Below, one piece after another: positions 1-9,890 of a stretch of 64,000 nt of DNA. Below the pieces are notes generated by a model that was not told the origin of the DNA, searched no databases, and was given only the letters and a program-made list of their open reading frames with translations. This stretch comes from Rhizobium sp. P38BS-XIX. GTDB lineage: Bacteria; Pseudomonadota; Alphaproteobacteria; Rhizobiales; Rhizobiaceae. The stretch lies in NCBI RefSeq assembly GCF_012641435.1, contig NZ_JABAIJ010000001.1:992001-1056000 (forward strand), given 5' to 3'. Every line of letters begins with the position of its first letter. Within the stretch, counting starts at the first letter, position 1. The translations under genes and the position numbers were made by a program.

Positions 1-30
1 CAAGACGCAATCGATTAAAGAAGCCTCTCG

Positions 31-660
31 ATGCACTCATTCCAGCCGGCCCATGCGACGCGGTCAAATCAAATGGCAGGTAGTGCCCCGCGCAACGATC
101 AGCGGACCTTTCAGCGGGTCCCGATCAACATGCAGGGTCGTCTGATGCTGGCAAATTACGAGGAATTCGAATGCGTCGTCACGGAAATGTCTCCGGGCGA
201 CATGTATGTCACCTGTCTGGGACGTCCACGCACGCAAGAACGTGTCATCGCCTACATCGATCATCTCGGCCGCGTTGAAGGCAATGTGGTTCATGTCGAT
301 GGCCGCGGTTTCAGCATGTCGATCAACGCGACCGAACGGAAGCGTGAAAAACTCGCGGCGCAGCTGACATGGCTTGCCAACAAGCATGAGCTTGGCCTGC
401 CGGAAGATCGTCGCCACGATCGCCTGACCCCGCGCAACGTACTGAGCGAACTCGCACTCGACGACGGTACGATTTATACCTGCCGCATCATGGACCTTTC
501 GCTCTCGGGTGCCGCAGTCGACGTGGAAGCGCGGCCGCCACTCGGCACGCCGGTCCGCCTCGGCAATATGCGCGGCCGCGTCGTGCGCCATTTCATGGAA
601 GGTGTGGCGATCGAGTTTCTATCGCTCCAGTCTCGCGATACCTTGCGCGAATTTCTCTGA
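31..660 (+). CDS. Tandem PilZ-domain protein
   Basis: Cytosolic protein of 209 aa with two PilZ-like domains, roughly residues 20-105 and 120-209. The second has the clear signature: a basic cluster RRHDR followed by DLSLSG (the DxSxxG motif). The first is weaker, with RTFQR and TEMSPG. PilZ domains bind cyclic di-GMP through these elements, so the second domain is the more likely binder and the first may be degenerate. An in-frame ATG at 73 (MAGSAPRND) is an alternative start. It probably links c-di-GMP to motility, exopolysaccharide or envelope behaviour, but no neighbour tells which. Monocistronic as far as visible. Confidence 0.85.
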   Translation: MHSFQPAHATRSNQMAGSAPRNDQRTFQRVPINMQGRLMLANYEEFECVVTEMSPGDMYVTCLGRPRTQERVIAYIDHLGRVEGNVVHVDGRGFSMSINATERKREKLAAQLTWLANKHELGLPEDRRHDRLTPRNVLSELALDDGTIYTCRIMDLSLSGAAVDVEARPPLGTPVRLGNMRGRVVRHFMEGVAIEFLSLQSRDTLREFL

Positions 661-730
661 TACTGTCATCCTCCTGTCACGCGGCGTCCTGAAATAGCGA
701 CGCTTGTCTTCCTTTTTGCGTGACGGCGAG

Positions 731-1693
731 ATGCTCTACCCGGATTTCGTTCCCTTCGATCAAGGCCTAGCGGATGTCGGCGACGGCCAGAAGATCTTCT
801 GGATGCAGTCCGGAAATCCGCAAGGCGTGCCGGTTCTGATCCTGCATGGCGGTCCAGGATCCGGCAGCTCGGGAGGAACACGGCGCTATTTCGATCCGCA
901 ACATTACAGGATTATCCAATTCGACCAGCGCGGCTGCGGCAACAGCCTTCCGCACGCCTCGGAGCCGAACGCCGATCTGTCCACGAACACGACCTGGCAT
1001 TCGGTGGCCGATATCGAGCGGCTGAGGCTGATGTTTGAAATTGAGCGCTGGATCGTCTTCGGCAATTCGTGGGGATGCACACTCGCGCTCGTTTATGCGC
1101 AAGCCCATCCAGACCGCGTTTCAAGCCTGCTGGTCGCCGGTGTCACCATGACGAGACAGCCGGAGATAGACTGGCTCTATCGCGGGCTTGGTCGGTTCTT
1201 TCCCGAGGAATGGGCGCGGTTTCAGTCCGCCGTTCCAGCGGCGGATCGCAATGGCGACCTGGTCGGCGCTTATTATCGCCTTCTGCTCGATCCCGATCCC
1301 GCCACCCATATAAAAGCGGCAAGTGACTGGCATCGATGGGAAGCCGCGTCGATTCTGGTCGATCCTCGTGCAACGCTATCGGCGCGCTGGTCCGATCCGA
1401 ATTATCTGACGGCACGTGCCCGCATCATCACGCATTATTTTCATCATCGCGCGTGGCTGGAAGACGGCCAGATACTGCGGGATCTCCATCGGCTTGCCGC
1501 CATCCCCTGTACCATGATCCAGGGACGGCTCGATCTGGAAGCTCCCGTTGTCACGGCATGGGAGTTGTCGCGGGCGTGGCCGGCGGCCAAGCTGATCATC
1601 GTACCAACTGCGGCCCATTCGCTCGCAGCTTCGGAAATGGCTGCATCTATAGTTCAAGCGACCGACGCGCTACGCGCCAATATTTCTCGATAA
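731..1693 (+). CDS. pip: Proline iminopeptidase (alpha/beta hydrolase, S33)
   Basis: Releases N-terminal proline from peptides in the cytosol. The sequence opens LYPDFVPFDQGLADVGDG, typical of the family N-terminus, followed by the oxyanion motif HGGPGSG, the nucleophile elbow GNSWG, a C-terminal Asp in QGRLD and a His in AAHS. At about 320 aa it has the usual length. The frame is open from a TTG at 704, but ATG 731 follows a GGCGAG ribosome site and gives the family-like N-terminus, so I use it. It sits 70 bases after the PilZ gene; no functional link is apparent. Confidence 0.88.
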   Translation: MLYPDFVPFDQGLADVGDGQKIFWMQSGNPQGVPVLILHGGPGSGSSGGTRRYFDPQHYRIIQFDQRGCGNSLPHASEPNADLSTNTTWHSVADIERLRLMFEIERWIVFGNSWGCTLALVYAQAHPDRVSSLLVAGVTMTRQPEIDWLYRGLGRFFPEEWARFQSAVPAADRNGDLVGAYYRLLLDPDPATHIKAASDWHRWEAASILVDPRATLSARWSDPNYLTARARIITHYFHHRAWLEDGQILRDLHRLAAIPCTMIQGRLDLEAPVVTAWELSRAWPAAKLIIVPTAAHSLAASEMAASIVQATDALRANISR

Positions 1694-2086
1694 AAAATCA
1701 AATTTTTTTTTGGGCTGATTTTCCCAAATTGGCACAGGTTCGCATGTTTCCGGCCGCCTCCTCGGCGTTCCCTTCGTTTCGGACGCCTTCTCTGTCCCAT
1801 CATGAAGCACTTAAACGTGCCGGAACGCGGCTCCTCGTTAAGAATCCAGTTGGTCGGAAAACATTTTAAAACAGCGCGCTGCCGCGATTCCACGCGCGAA
1901 TTCTCATACCGGAACCATTCAAATTTTAATCGAATTTGCCGAAAAACTGATTCAAGTTTTCTGCGTGTTTTATGAAAGTTTGATCCAGATTTGAATAAAC
2001 TAAGTGCTTAATTTGACTGCGTAATTTTGCGTCGGATAAAATCATGCGTGTCATTCTGATCCCAACAAAAAAGCAGGGACAGGGAC
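1694..2086. other. Intergenic region, AT-rich, no gene seen
   Basis: No convincing gene. It begins with an AT-rich imperfect hairpin with a run of Ts (about 1697-1733) that probably ends the pip transcript. From about 1895 to 2060 the DNA is much richer in A+T than its surroundings and should hold the promoter of the secreted peptidase downstream. Confidence 0.5.
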
Positions 2087-2692
2087 ATGAACTTTCACTT
2101 CGTACTTCGCGGCTGCGCCGCACTGGCGCTTGCCACCTTCGGCTTCTTCGGTCTTGCTCAGGCAACGCCCGCCAACATGACGATCACGGGTGACGCTGCT
2201 CCCCCGATCGGCCATTACGAGTTCTGCAAGGAGAACCCGCGGGAATGCGCTTTCGCCGGCGGCGATGCCGGTCCGGCCATTCTGACGCAGGATAGCTGGA
2301 AGACGATCCTCAAGATCAACTATACGGTCAACACGACGATCAAGCCGATGACCGACATGGAGCTCTATGGCGTCGAAGAAAAGTGGGCCATCCCGACAAC
2401 GGCCGGCGACTGCGAAGATTTCGCTCTCTTGAAGCGCAAGCAGCTGATCGACGCAGGCTTCTCGCCGTCCGACCTGCTGATGACCGTCGTCTTGCAGCCG
2501 AATGGCGAAGGCCATGCCGTTCTTACGGTTCGTACCGATCGTGGCGATTTCATTCTCGACAACATGCGCAACAAGGTGAAGCTCTGGTCCGAGACGGAAT
2601 ACACCTTCCTGAAGCGCCAGTCTGCAGATGATCCTGCTCGCTGGGTCAAGATCCAGGACGGCCGCGCCGTCGCAGTCGGCAGCCTGAAATAA
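2087..2692 (+). CDS. Secreted transglutaminase-like cysteine peptidase (BTLCP, DUF920)
   Basis: Predicted periplasmic protein of 201 aa with an N-terminal signal peptide (residues 1-26, cleavage after GLAQA). The catalytic triad of the bacterial transglutaminase-like cysteine proteinase family is visible: Cys109 in AGDCEDFA, His143 in EGHAVL and Asp158 in FILDN. In other bacteria, relatives of this fold (LapG) cut surface adhesins and pair with a c-di-GMP receptor (LapD); no lapD-like neighbour is present here, so that role is only analogy. ATG 2087 is preceded by a good AGGGACAGGGAC ribosome site. Followed by a strong terminator, so it is probably a single-gene unit. Confidence 0.85.
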   Translation: MNFHFVLRGCAALALATFGFFGLAQATPANMTITGDAAPPIGHYEFCKENPRECAFAGGDAGPAILTQDSWKTILKINYTVNTTIKPMTDMELYGVEEKWAIPTTAGDCEDFALLKRKQLIDAGFSPSDLLMTVVLQPNGEGHAVLTVRTDRGDFILDNMRNKVKLWSETEYTFLKRQSADDPARWVKIQDGRAVAVGSLK

Positions 2693-2783
2693 CACGCTCT
2701 ACCGGATCGTCGACGACCTAGCGCCGGCGATCAAGATCAGAGGCCCGGTCTTGTCCCCTGATTTCGTCCAGGCCGGTGCCTCT

Positions 2784-2818
2784 GAGCCGTTCCCACTGTC
2801 CCGGGAACGGCTCTTTTC
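2784..2818 (+). terminator. Intrinsic terminator after the BTLCP gene
   Basis: An 11-bp stem (GAGCCGTTCCC pairing with GGGAACGGCTC) with an 8-nt loop and a TTTT run. The rest of the 2693-3030 gap holds no gene, only the upstream region of the next membrane protein. Confidence 0.8.
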
Positions 2819-3030
2819 GTTGTGAAGGCCCGTTTGGGGCAATGTGACGAAAACTTCCCGGATCAGCCAACAGATAGCATGGCTGCCGACATATTTTTAA
2901 ATCTTCATTAACCATCATGGCGCCAATTATTTCTCAGACAAGACTCATCAAAGTCTGACGCCGCATCGAAGCATTCATCGATCGAATTGACGATGGTTTT
3001 CGAGCGCGGAAGGGAAATGAAGGCAAGGGC

Positions 3031-3801
3031 ATGGTTTCTTCTCCGTCATCTGCTTCGATGCTCGACGAGCGGCCGCTGATATCGGGCAGCATCATCTATC
3101 GGTTGACGACCGGCGTTGCTGCTCTGGCCGCCCTCACCGTCGCCATTTCGGTTGGAGGCCATTGGCTCGGTGAGCGGATTTCACTGAGCGGACATACGAC
3201 AGACACCAAAGCAGTATCCGTGACGATTGGTGATGATAGTCTGCGCCTGGCAGCAAACACCGTCCGCTTCCCGAGCGAGAGGGTGGATGGATCGGCAGAG
3301 CGTGTCGATCTCTATCTCACATGGCCGCAGATGCAGGGATACAGCGAAGCCGATCGCCTGCGCTTCGACGACATTTCCCAATCGTCTTCGCTTATTTTCC
3401 TGCAACTCAGCCAAAGCACGATGTCCCATGACATGTCGGGCCGACTTGGGCCGATCTATTCGCACATCATGGATGGCGCGCCTTACAACGGTCCCTATGG
3501 GCTCACCGCGCACCGCCTGCGCGCAGACGCCGGTTACAATGATGAAATTCTCCTGACCGCACCGAGGGCCGGCGAGCAGGACTATGTTGTACGCTGCATC
3601 CTGCCCTCCTCGCCCGCCCAGGCAACAAGCGGCGACTGTCAAAGAGACATCAAGGTCGGCAAGGACCTGAGTGTGCTTTATCGCTTTTCCAGCAGCCAAC
3701 TCGGCGATTGGCGCGCCATGGACAAAGTCGTCCGTGATTTCATCGCTGCCCGCCTTGTGAACAGCGCAAATTCTGCGACCCCGGCTGTTGGTGGTCGCTA
3801 A
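3031..3801 (+). CDS. Hypothetical membrane-anchored protein
   Basis: I do not recognise a named family. The protein is 256 aa: a short cytosolic N-terminus, one transmembrane helix at about residues 23-47 (YRLTTGVAALAALTVAISVG), then a soluble region that should face the periplasm. It has two cysteines (CILPSS and GDCQR, about 13 residues apart) that could form a disulfide. The ATG follows a purine-rich AAGGCAAGGG site. It precedes the DD-carboxypeptidase gene by 110 bases on the same strand; whether the two are cotranscribed is not clear. Codon usage looks like that of its neighbours, so I take it as a genuine conserved hypothetical. Confidence 0.7.
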   Translation: MVSSPSSASMLDERPLISGSIIYRLTTGVAALAALTVAISVGGHWLGERISLSGHTTDTKAVSVTIGDDSLRLAANTVRFPSERVDGSAERVDLYLTWPQMQGYSEADRLRFDDISQSSSLIFLQLSQSTMSHDMSGRLGPIYSHIMDGAPYNGPYGLTAHRLRADAGYNDEILLTAPRAGEQDYVVRCILPSSPAQATSGDCQRDIKVGKDLSVLYRFSSSQLGDWRAMDKVVRDFIAARLVNSANSATPAVGGR

Positions 3802-3911
3802 AATGGCGCAAAAACCCGAAACCAACTGTTCATCATAAACCGATTGGTAACGCTAAGCCTTTAGTCTCCGCGCAACGGGCGTTCATGGAGGCGGCGGCCG
3901 GATAATCGAGA

Positions 3912-5426
3912 ATGTTAATGCAAGCAGAGAGTGATTTAGTGTCCAGATCAACCCTTTCCGTATCGTCGTCTCAATCCGGCAAGATTCTGGCGAAAGCGTT
4001 TCTCGGTTTCACGATCGCAGCCGCGACGATTACCGTCAGCTTCGACGCGAATGCAGCCAGTGGCTCGAAATATGCCGGCATCGTTATCGATGCCAATACG
4101 GGCAATGTTCTCTACAGCGAAAATGCCGACACGCTTCATTATCCGGCGTCGCTGACCAAGATGATGACGGTCTATTTGACCTTCGAGGCGCTTGAGGCTG
4201 GACGCATCACTCTCGATACACCTGTCGTATTTTCCAGGAATGCAGCCGGCCAGGCGCCGACAAAGCTTGGCATTGGCACCGGCCGCTCGGTCACCGTGCG
4301 CGAAGCGATCCTTGGCATCGTCACCAAATCGGCCAACGACGCTGCCATGGCGCTGGGCGAAATGCTCGGCGGCTCGGAAGAGAATTTCGCCCGGATAATG
4401 AACGACAAGGCGCGTGCTCTTGGCATGACGCGCACGACCTATCGCAATCCGAACGGCCTGCCGAACACTGCGCAGATGACGACGGCGCGTGACCAGGCCC
4501 GTCTCGGCATTGCCCTTCGCGAGCACTTTCCGCAATATTACGGCTTCTTCTCGGAAACGAGCTTCAAGCTCGGCAATCGTGTCATCCCGGGCCACAACCA
4601 TCTGATCGGCTCGGTTCGCGGTGTCGACGGCATCAAGACTGGTTACACCCGCGCTGCCGGATACAATCTGGCGACCTCGGTCAAGGTTGACGGACGCTCG
4701 ATCGTCGGTGTCGTTCTGGGCGGTGCTTCGACCCCTGCTCGCGACAACCAGATGCGCAAGCTGATTGCTGAGTATCTTCCTCAGGCGTCGACCAGGCACA
4801 TTTCGACCGATGTCATCGCGCAAGCCCCGGTCACCGCGCCCAATCCGCAGGCCGCAAGCGCTCGATTTGCCGACGTCAGCCGCGCGAAGGTCCGAAATGA
4901 CGAAACGGCGGCAGCGATTGAGCCGCAGCAACCAAGCAGCGCTGCGGCTTTCGCGGCGATAACGCCGAGCAGATCGGCCAATCCGCTTCTGGCCGCAAAG
5001 CCGGTTCAGCGCCCCGCCTCGGACGAAGTTGCATCCATTTCGCCATCGGACGCCGCTGATGAGGATGAGGTCGATACCGTGACCACCGCCTCGACGTCGA
5101 AGGCAGACACGAAGGTCGTCAAACTGCAGCGCGCCGAGAAGGCGGAAAAGACCGAGAAGGTTGCCAAGGCAGGCAAAGCCGAGCGGGACATCACCGGTTG
5201 GGTTGTGCAGATCGGCATTTCCGCCAGCAAGGACGGCGCCAGCGACCTTCTCGACGCGGCCAAGACAAAGGGCGGCAAGGCGCTGCGTTCGGCCAAGCCT
5301 TATACCGTTGCCTTCGATGGCGGGTATCGCGCCCGGTTCGGCGGTTTCGAAGACCAGAATTCGGCAGTCAATGCCTGTAAGGCTCTCAAGCGTGCCGGCG
5401 TAAAGTGCTGGGCAAGCATGGAGTAA
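3912..5426 (+). CDS. D-alanyl-D-alanine carboxypeptidase (S11) with C-terminal SPOR domain
   Basis: Penicillin-binding protein that removes the terminal D-Ala of peptidoglycan stem peptides. After a signal sequence/TM (about residues 28-48) come the three active-site motifs: S80-L-T-K83, S140-A-N142 and K242-T-G244. Residues about 300-415 form an Ala/Lys-rich charged linker (AEKAEKTEKVAKAGKAE), and the last 80 residues form a SPOR domain (WVVQIGISASKDGA...ARFGGF), which binds denuded septal glycan. The combination suggests action at division or growth sites. The start is ambiguous: ATG 3912, ATG 3918 or a downstream GTG. Much longer than minimal S11 enzymes because of the linker and SPOR domain. 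Confidence 0.92.
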   Translation: MLMQAESDLVSRSTLSVSSSQSGKILAKAFLGFTIAAATITVSFDANAASGSKYAGIVIDANTGNVLYSENADTLHYPASLTKMMTVYLTFEALEAGRITLDTPVVFSRNAAGQAPTKLGIGTGRSVTVREAILGIVTKSANDAAMALGEMLGGSEENFARIMNDKARALGMTRTTYRNPNGLPNTAQMTTARDQARLGIALREHFPQYYGFFSETSFKLGNRVIPGHNHLIGSVRGVDGIKTGYTRAAGYNLATSVKVDGRSIVGVVLGGASTPARDNQMRKLIAEYLPQASTRHISTDVIAQAPVTAPNPQAASARFADVSRAKVRNDETAAAIEPQQPSSAAAFAAITPSRSANPLLAAKPVQRPASDEVASISPSDAADEDEVDTVTTASTSKADTKVVKLQRAEKAEKTEKVAKAGKAERDITGWVVQIGISASKDGASDLLDAAKTKGGKALRSAKPYTVAFDGGYRARFGGFEDQNSAVNACKALKRAGVKCWASME

Positions 5427-5547
5427 ATGCGGCGCTTTGATGCCGCATAGTTTGAAGATCGGTCAGGTTTCCATGAGGATGCCTGGCCCTCCGGTTCCGA
5501 ATGTCATCGGGCCGGCCCTGAGTTTGTAACGTGTACGGGGACTTGAA

Positions 5548-5823
5548 ATGGCAATGAACGAGAACTTTCCCGGTTTCTCGCTCGACGGCGGGGGCAAGAT
5601 GAAACAGAAGAGCTTCGCTCTTCATCCGCTACATGAAGCCGCAATGCGGCTGGCGGATCTGGGTCTCAGCCGCTCGCGATCGCGCAATAAAACCAAAGAT
5701 TTGATTGGCGTCCTGTTGTGTCACGGTGCACGCGCCTGGCGTTATTCGCAACCGGAAGCGCATATCCATCTGCATATCACCGCGCCGGAAGGCCGCGCGC
5801 CGATCATGATGCGTCTTCGCTAA
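5548..5823 (+). CDS. Small conserved hypothetical protein, 91 aa
   Basis: No named family recognised. A basic, soluble protein with the segment LHEAAMRLADLGLSRSRSR near the middle and a His-rich stretch (HIHLHI) near the end. Supported as real by a GGGGA ribosome site about 6 nt before the ATG and by a strong symmetric terminator that begins 7 nt after its stop codon. Two in-frame ATGs (5548 and 5554) are possible starts. The gene may share a transcript with the DD-carboxypeptidase 120 bases upstream. Function unknown. Confidence 0.65.
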   Translation: MAMNENFPGFSLDGGGKMKQKSFALHPLHEAAMRLADLGLSRSRSRNKTKDLIGVLLCHGARAWRYSQPEAHIHLHITAPEGRAPIMMRLR

Positions 5824-5829
5824 AGCAAT

Positions 5830-5858
5830 AGCGGGAAACGGCGTTGCCGTTTCCCGCT
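5830..5858 (+). terminator. Symmetric intrinsic terminator between convergent genes
   Basis: A 13-bp perfect stem (AGCGGGAAACGGC with its complement) closed by a GTT loop, between the plus-strand 91-aa gene and the minus-strand DUF1489 gene. It has no long T-run on the plus side, so termination strength is uncertain. Confidence 0.65.
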
Positions 5859-5937
5859 CTAGACAACATGAAAAACGAGAGATGCAGCTTTTTCCTGAAT
5901 CCCGCAGGTTCTGAAAAAGCTCGCCGCGTCTGCCGGA

Positions 5938-6372
5938 CTACAGCAGGCCGAGTTCCGAAAGCTCGCGCCGCAAATCAGCCGGCATCTCGGCCACCGCACC
6001 GAGGCTATCGAGATCGCGCGGAATATCTTCCTGCGGCAAATAACGCCATCCCTGGAAAGGCCTGCGAGGCTGGCCGGCCGTTTCGATAACGCTAGGATCC
6101 AGGATAAGCCGGCAGCGCTGAATTCCTTCCGCATCGGTGAAGGTCTCGATATCGAGCAATTTCTGTCGCGCCTGAACCTGCCCTTTGATCACCCAATACA
6201 GCGAACCGCCGTCCAGAAGATCGTCGACGCGTTTCGGCACCATGCGTGTCGTATGCGTGGTATGCGGCTCCAGACCTGCAGCGATGGCGTTCATCGCCCT
6301 TTCGGAAACCCACTCGCGCAGATCATCAATGGAATCCGCGCCGACGCACAATTTGATGAGATGCAAAGCCAT
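5938..6372 (-). CDS. DUF1489 family protein
   Basis: Protein of 144 aa whose N-terminus MALHLIKLCVGADSI is the hallmark of the alphaproteobacterial DUF1489 family, which fixes the start at 6372 although the frame is open further upstream to 6495. It has no signal peptide or membrane segment. Function is unknown for the whole family. It runs divergently from the serine hydrolase gene at 6473 across a 100-bp spacer that must hold both promoters. Confidence 0.85.
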   Translation of the reverse strand: MALHLIKLCVGADSIDDLREWVSERAMNAIAAGLEPHTTHTTRMVPKRVDDLLDGGSLYWVIKGQVQARQKLLDIETFTDAEGIQRCRLILDPSVIETAGQPRRPFQGWRYLPQEDIPRDLDSLGAVAEMPADLRRELSELGLL

Positions 6373-6472
6373 CCTGCCGTTGAATTCCTTTTGGCTGGCA
6401 GCGTCAAGCTTTTCGCTGCCGACATCCACAAACTCGATATCATACTGTCGACAGAAAGACCGATTCTCGGAG

Positions 6473-7495
6473 ATGTCGATGACGTATGTGGTCAATTGTC
6501 CCGCCGACGAATGGACGACAGCGAGGGAAGCAGGCGATCTCGGCTGGTCTCAAACCGCCTTGGCGAATGCCTACGAGTTTGCATCCTCCATTGGCTCCTC
6601 GGCCATCATGATCGTGCAGGATGGAGTGGTCGTCAGCGCCTGGGGAAGAGTCGCGGATGTCACCGGCATTGCCTCGATGCGCAAGAGCCTCCTGAGTGCG
6701 TTGATCGGCATCCATGAAGCCGAGGGAACGATCGATTTGAACGCGACGCTCGCCGATCTCGGCATCGATGATTGCGAGCCGGCTTTGACCTCCATGGAGA
6801 AGCAGGCGACCGTCGCGGATCTCCTCACATCGCGATCGGGGATCTATCACGCCGCAGCACACCAGGCTACACCAATGCCGGCGCGCGGCATTCATCGCCC
6901 AGGCGAGCAATGGTTCTACAACAATTGGAGCTTCAACGTTCTTGGCGTCATCCTGGAATGCCTGACCGGGATTCCGATTGCGGAAGATTTTACGCGTCGT
7001 ATCGCCCAGCCGCTGCGGCTGCAGGATTTCCAGGCAGAGCATTTTTATTTCAAGACGATTCCCCAATCCGTCCATCCTGCCTACAAGATCAGAATGTCGG
7101 CGCGAGATCTGGCGCGTATCGGGCTGCTATTTATGAATTCCGGACGCTGGGATGGAGTTCAGCTCATTCCGCAGAACTGGATCGACCGGAGCGTCACACC
7201 CTATACCGATCTGGGGCGCGGCGCCGGCTTTGGCTACAGCTGGTGGACGGGTCGATACATCATACGATCGACGGCGACTTCGAAGCAGCACGCTCGGGAA
7301 GAAATGCGATTCTACTGGGCTTCGGGTATGGGCTATCAGTACGTCATGGTCTTCCCGGCTATTCGATCGGTAATCGTTCACAGAGTGACCAACTCCGATA
7401 ACGGACCAGGCAGCGACCAAATGGAGCAGTTGCAGGCCATGCTCCTCACCAGCCGCACGATCGGCGTCCCTTTAACAACGCCGATCACCGCGTGA
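6473..7495 (+). CDS. Serine hydrolase, class C beta-lactamase/PBP4-like family
   Basis: Protein of about 340 aa of the beta-lactamase-related fold. The nucleophile motif S-x-x-K is visible as SMRK in IASMRKSLLSALIG, and the tyrosine motif as YNN in WFYNNWSFN. A C-terminal triad motif equivalent to KTG is not obvious. No signal peptide is seen, so it is probably cytosolic and more likely an esterase or D-amino-acid amidase/peptidase than an antibiotic-resistance lactamase. The frame is open upstream to 6185, but that part overlaps DUF1489 in antisense. ATG 6473 has a CGGAG ribosome site. Confidence 0.8.
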   Translation: MSMTYVVNCPADEWTTAREAGDLGWSQTALANAYEFASSIGSSAIMIVQDGVVVSAWGRVADVTGIASMRKSLLSALIGIHEAEGTIDLNATLADLGIDDCEPALTSMEKQATVADLLTSRSGIYHAAAHQATPMPARGIHRPGEQWFYNNWSFNVLGVILECLTGIPIAEDFTRRIAQPLRLQDFQAEHFYFKTIPQSVHPAYKIRMSARDLARIGLLFMNSGRWDGVQLIPQNWIDRSVTPYTDLGRGAGFGYSWWTGRYIIRSTATSKQHAREEMRFYWASGMGYQYVMVFPAIRSVIVHRVTNSDNGPGSDQMEQLQAMLLTSRTIGVPLTTPITA

Positions 7496-7526
7496 GAATA
7501 AACCTCGGCCGATCAGACGACCACAC

Positions 7527-8936
7527 TCAGCATTCGACAACATTCACGGCAAGACCACCCGTCGAGGTTTCCTTGTATTTCTCGCTCATGTCATAGCCCG
7601 TCTGCCGCATGGTTTCGATGCAGGCGTCGAGCGGTACGAAATGCTGGCCATCGCCCTTCATGGCGAGCGAGGCGGCTGTGACCGCCTTGACGGAACCAAG
7701 AGCGTTGCGCTCGATGCACGGAACCTGCACGAGACCCGCGACCGGATCGCACGTCATGCCGAGATGGTGTTCCAAGGCGATTTCCGCGGCATTTTCGATC
7801 TGCTCGGGCGAGGCGCCCATCACAGCAGCAAGCCCCGCAGCGGCCATCGCCGCCGCCGAACCCACCTCGCCCTGACAGCCGACCTCGGCGCCGGAGATCG
7901 AGGCATTGTGCTTGATGATGCCGCCGACGGCCGCAGCCGTCAGCAGATAATTGCGGATGCCGTCCTGATCCCAATCCTCATGGAAATGCTGATAGTAACG
8001 GATGGTCGCAGGAATAACGCCAGCCGCGCCATTGGTCGGCGCCGTCACGACGCGACCGCCGGCCGCATTCTCTTCGTTGACAGCCATGGCATAGACACTC
8101 AGCCAGTCGTTGGCGAGCAGCGGATTGATACGATTGCTGCGCCACTCCTCCTGCAGCTTGTCATGGATAGCGCGCGCACGCCTGCGGACCTTCAATCCGC
8201 CCGGCATGATGCCGTCGACCTTGAGACCACGGTCGATGCAGCTGCTCATCGCGGCCCAGATGCGGTCGAGGCCGGCATCCAGCTCTTCGGCGCTCATGCG
8301 GGTCTCCTCGTTGGCGCGCTTCATCTGCGCGATCGAGAGACCGGAACGCTCGGCCATGTCGAGCATCTGCTTGGCGGTCGCAAATGGGAACGGAATGCGC
8401 TCCCCGGCCGCGGCGGGCTTCTTCCTGTCGGCCTTCATTTGCTCGAGTTCAGTGTCGGTCACGACGAAGCCGCCGCCCACTGAATAATAGATGCGCTTGA
8501 CGAGCAGGCGCTCGTCCTTGTCGAAGGCGGCAAAGCTCATGCCGTTCGCATGGCCTGGCAGCGGCACTTTCTTGTCGAAGATAAGATCGTTCTTCGGCTG
8601 GAATTCGTAAGCGGGATGGCCAGGGGGCGTAATCCGCCCGCTACGCTCGACCTCATCGATGATGGCATCCATCCGGTCAGGATCGACGCTGTCGGGCCGC
8701 TCTCCCATCAACCCGAGAATAACGGCCCTGCCCGTGCCATGGCCAATGCCCGTATGGGCGAGCGAGCCGTGCAAACTGACTTTGATTGATGTCACGTGCA
8801 CGTTCGATGACGGGCGCGGCCATTCATTCGACAGGAGCAGGTCCAGGAAGCGATTCGCAGCCGACATGGGACCCATGGTGTGCGAACTGGACGGTCCCAC
8901 ACCGATCTTGAAAACATCGAAAACGGAAAGAAACAT
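7527..8936 (-). CDS. sdaA: L-serine ammonia-lyase (L-serine dehydratase), single chain
   Basis: Converts L-serine to pyruvate and ammonia using an oxygen-labile [4Fe-4S] cluster. At 469 aa it is a fused alpha-beta type: the N-terminal beta domain begins [20 protein letters not shown], and the C-terminal alpha domain carries the cluster cysteines in [26 protein letters not shown]. No truncation. It is convergent with the serine hydrolase gene and monocistronic. It may connect to the glycine cleavage genes at 30-35 kb through one-carbon and serine metabolism, but nothing here shows co-regulation. Confidence 0.95.
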   Translation of the reverse strand: MFLSVFDVFKIGVGPSSSHTMGPMSAANRFLDLLLSNEWPRPSSNVHVTSIKVSLHGSLAHTGIGHGTGRAVILGLMGERPDSVDPDRMDAIIDEVERSGRITPPGHPAYEFQPKNDLIFDKKVPLPGHANGMSFAAFDKDERLLVKRIYYSVGGGFVVTDTELEQMKADRKKPAAAGERIPFPFATAKQMLDMAERSGLSIAQMKRANEETRMSAEELDAGLDRIWAAMSSCIDRGLKVDGIMPGGLKVRRRARAIHDKLQEEWRSNRINPLLANDWLSVYAMAVNEENAAGGRVVTAPTNGAAGVIPATIRYYQHFHEDWDQDGIRNYLLTAAAVGGIIKHNASISGAEVGCQGEVGSAAAMAAAGLAAVMGASPEQIENAAEIALEHHLGMTCDPVAGLVQVPCIERNALGSVKAVTAASLAMKGDGQHFVPLDACIETMRQTGYDMSEKYKETSTGGLAVNVVEC

Positions 8937-9136
8937 GGACCTTTAGTGCCTCCTCGGCAAATCGATTGGTGGGAAGGCTACGCTATCGGGGCAACCTTGC
9001 ACGGCGATCGACCGACATCGGATTTCATGGCAGCGACATTACATATAGGCATCCGGCGAGACAAACAGAAGGGCATTGCACACCGCCGGAGCTACGCTAG
9101 AGTCGATTCGGGATTGATCTGGGGGAATCTGCGTTA

Positions 9137-9829
9137 ATGACGACTGCCGACTATGTCGCCCTCGCCCTTTTTATCGTTCTCTGGATCGCGCTTAACTGGA
9201 TCACCAGCAGCGCTCACTTTTTCAATCGCACCAGCCTGACGCTGGCGATGAACGAGCGCCGCCGCGAATGGATCTATAATTCGCTGCGCCGCGACCTGAA
9301 GATGATCGATACGCAAATCCTCTCCGGCCTGCAGAACGGAACGGGCTTTTTCGCCTCCACCTCGATCTTCGCGATCGGCAGCTGCTTTGCACTGCTCGGG
9401 GCCACCGACAAGGTGAACGCCTTTTTCTCCGACCTGCCCTTCGTCTTCAATGGCGGCCGCACCGCGTTCGAGATCAAGGTGGCAGGACTTGCCTGTCTCT
9501 TCGGCTACGCCTTCTTCAAATTCGGCTGGGCTTATCGTCTGTTCAATTATTGCACCATTCTGTTCGGGTCATTGCCGATGCGGGACGAAGTCCTGCTCGA
9601 TCCTCGGGCAGCCGAGCATGCTGCGGAACGCGTCGTGCGCATGAACATCATTGCCGCCCGCAATTTCAACGCCGGCCTGCGCGCCATCTTCCTGTCGATC
9701 GGCTATCTCGGCTGGTTCCTCAGTCCCTATGTCTTCATGATCACGACGATTTTCATCATCGTGGTCCTGATCCGCCGGCAGTTTTTTTCCGACGCCCGTC
9801 TGGCCATCATGGATATCGATGTGCCATGA
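9137..9829 (+). CDS. DUF599 family membrane protein
   Basis: Integral inner-membrane protein of 230 aa with about four hydrophobic helices: residues 5-27, about 70-95, about 112-140 and about 185-218. The family signature is seen in the N-terminal helix and the following NERRREWI loop. No function is established for DUF599. It is followed after 61 bases by another membrane protein on the same strand, so the two may be cotranscribed. Confidence 0.82.
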   Translation: MTTADYVALALFIVLWIALNWITSSAHFFNRTSLTLAMNERRREWIYNSLRRDLKMIDTQILSGLQNGTGFFASTSIFAIGSCFALLGATDKVNAFFSDLPFVFNGGRTAFEIKVAGLACLFGYAFFKFGWAYRLFNYCTILFGSLPMRDEVLLDPRAAEHAAERVVRMNIIAARNFNAGLRAIFLSIGYLGWFLSPYVFMITTIFIIVVLIRRQFFSDARLAIMDIDVP

Positions 9830-9890
9830 CAAGGCCGCGCCGGCTCGGCCGGGCGCCTCGATTTGAATTCACGCCTGGAAGGACTTGCCC

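Noticed and set aside
2908..2915. CtrA half-site TTAACCAT before the membrane protein at 3031 (also at 56314-56321 before the M23 peptidase)
   Set aside because: An 8-base word is expected to occur by chance in 64 kb, and neither copy has the second TTAA half-site at the right distance.
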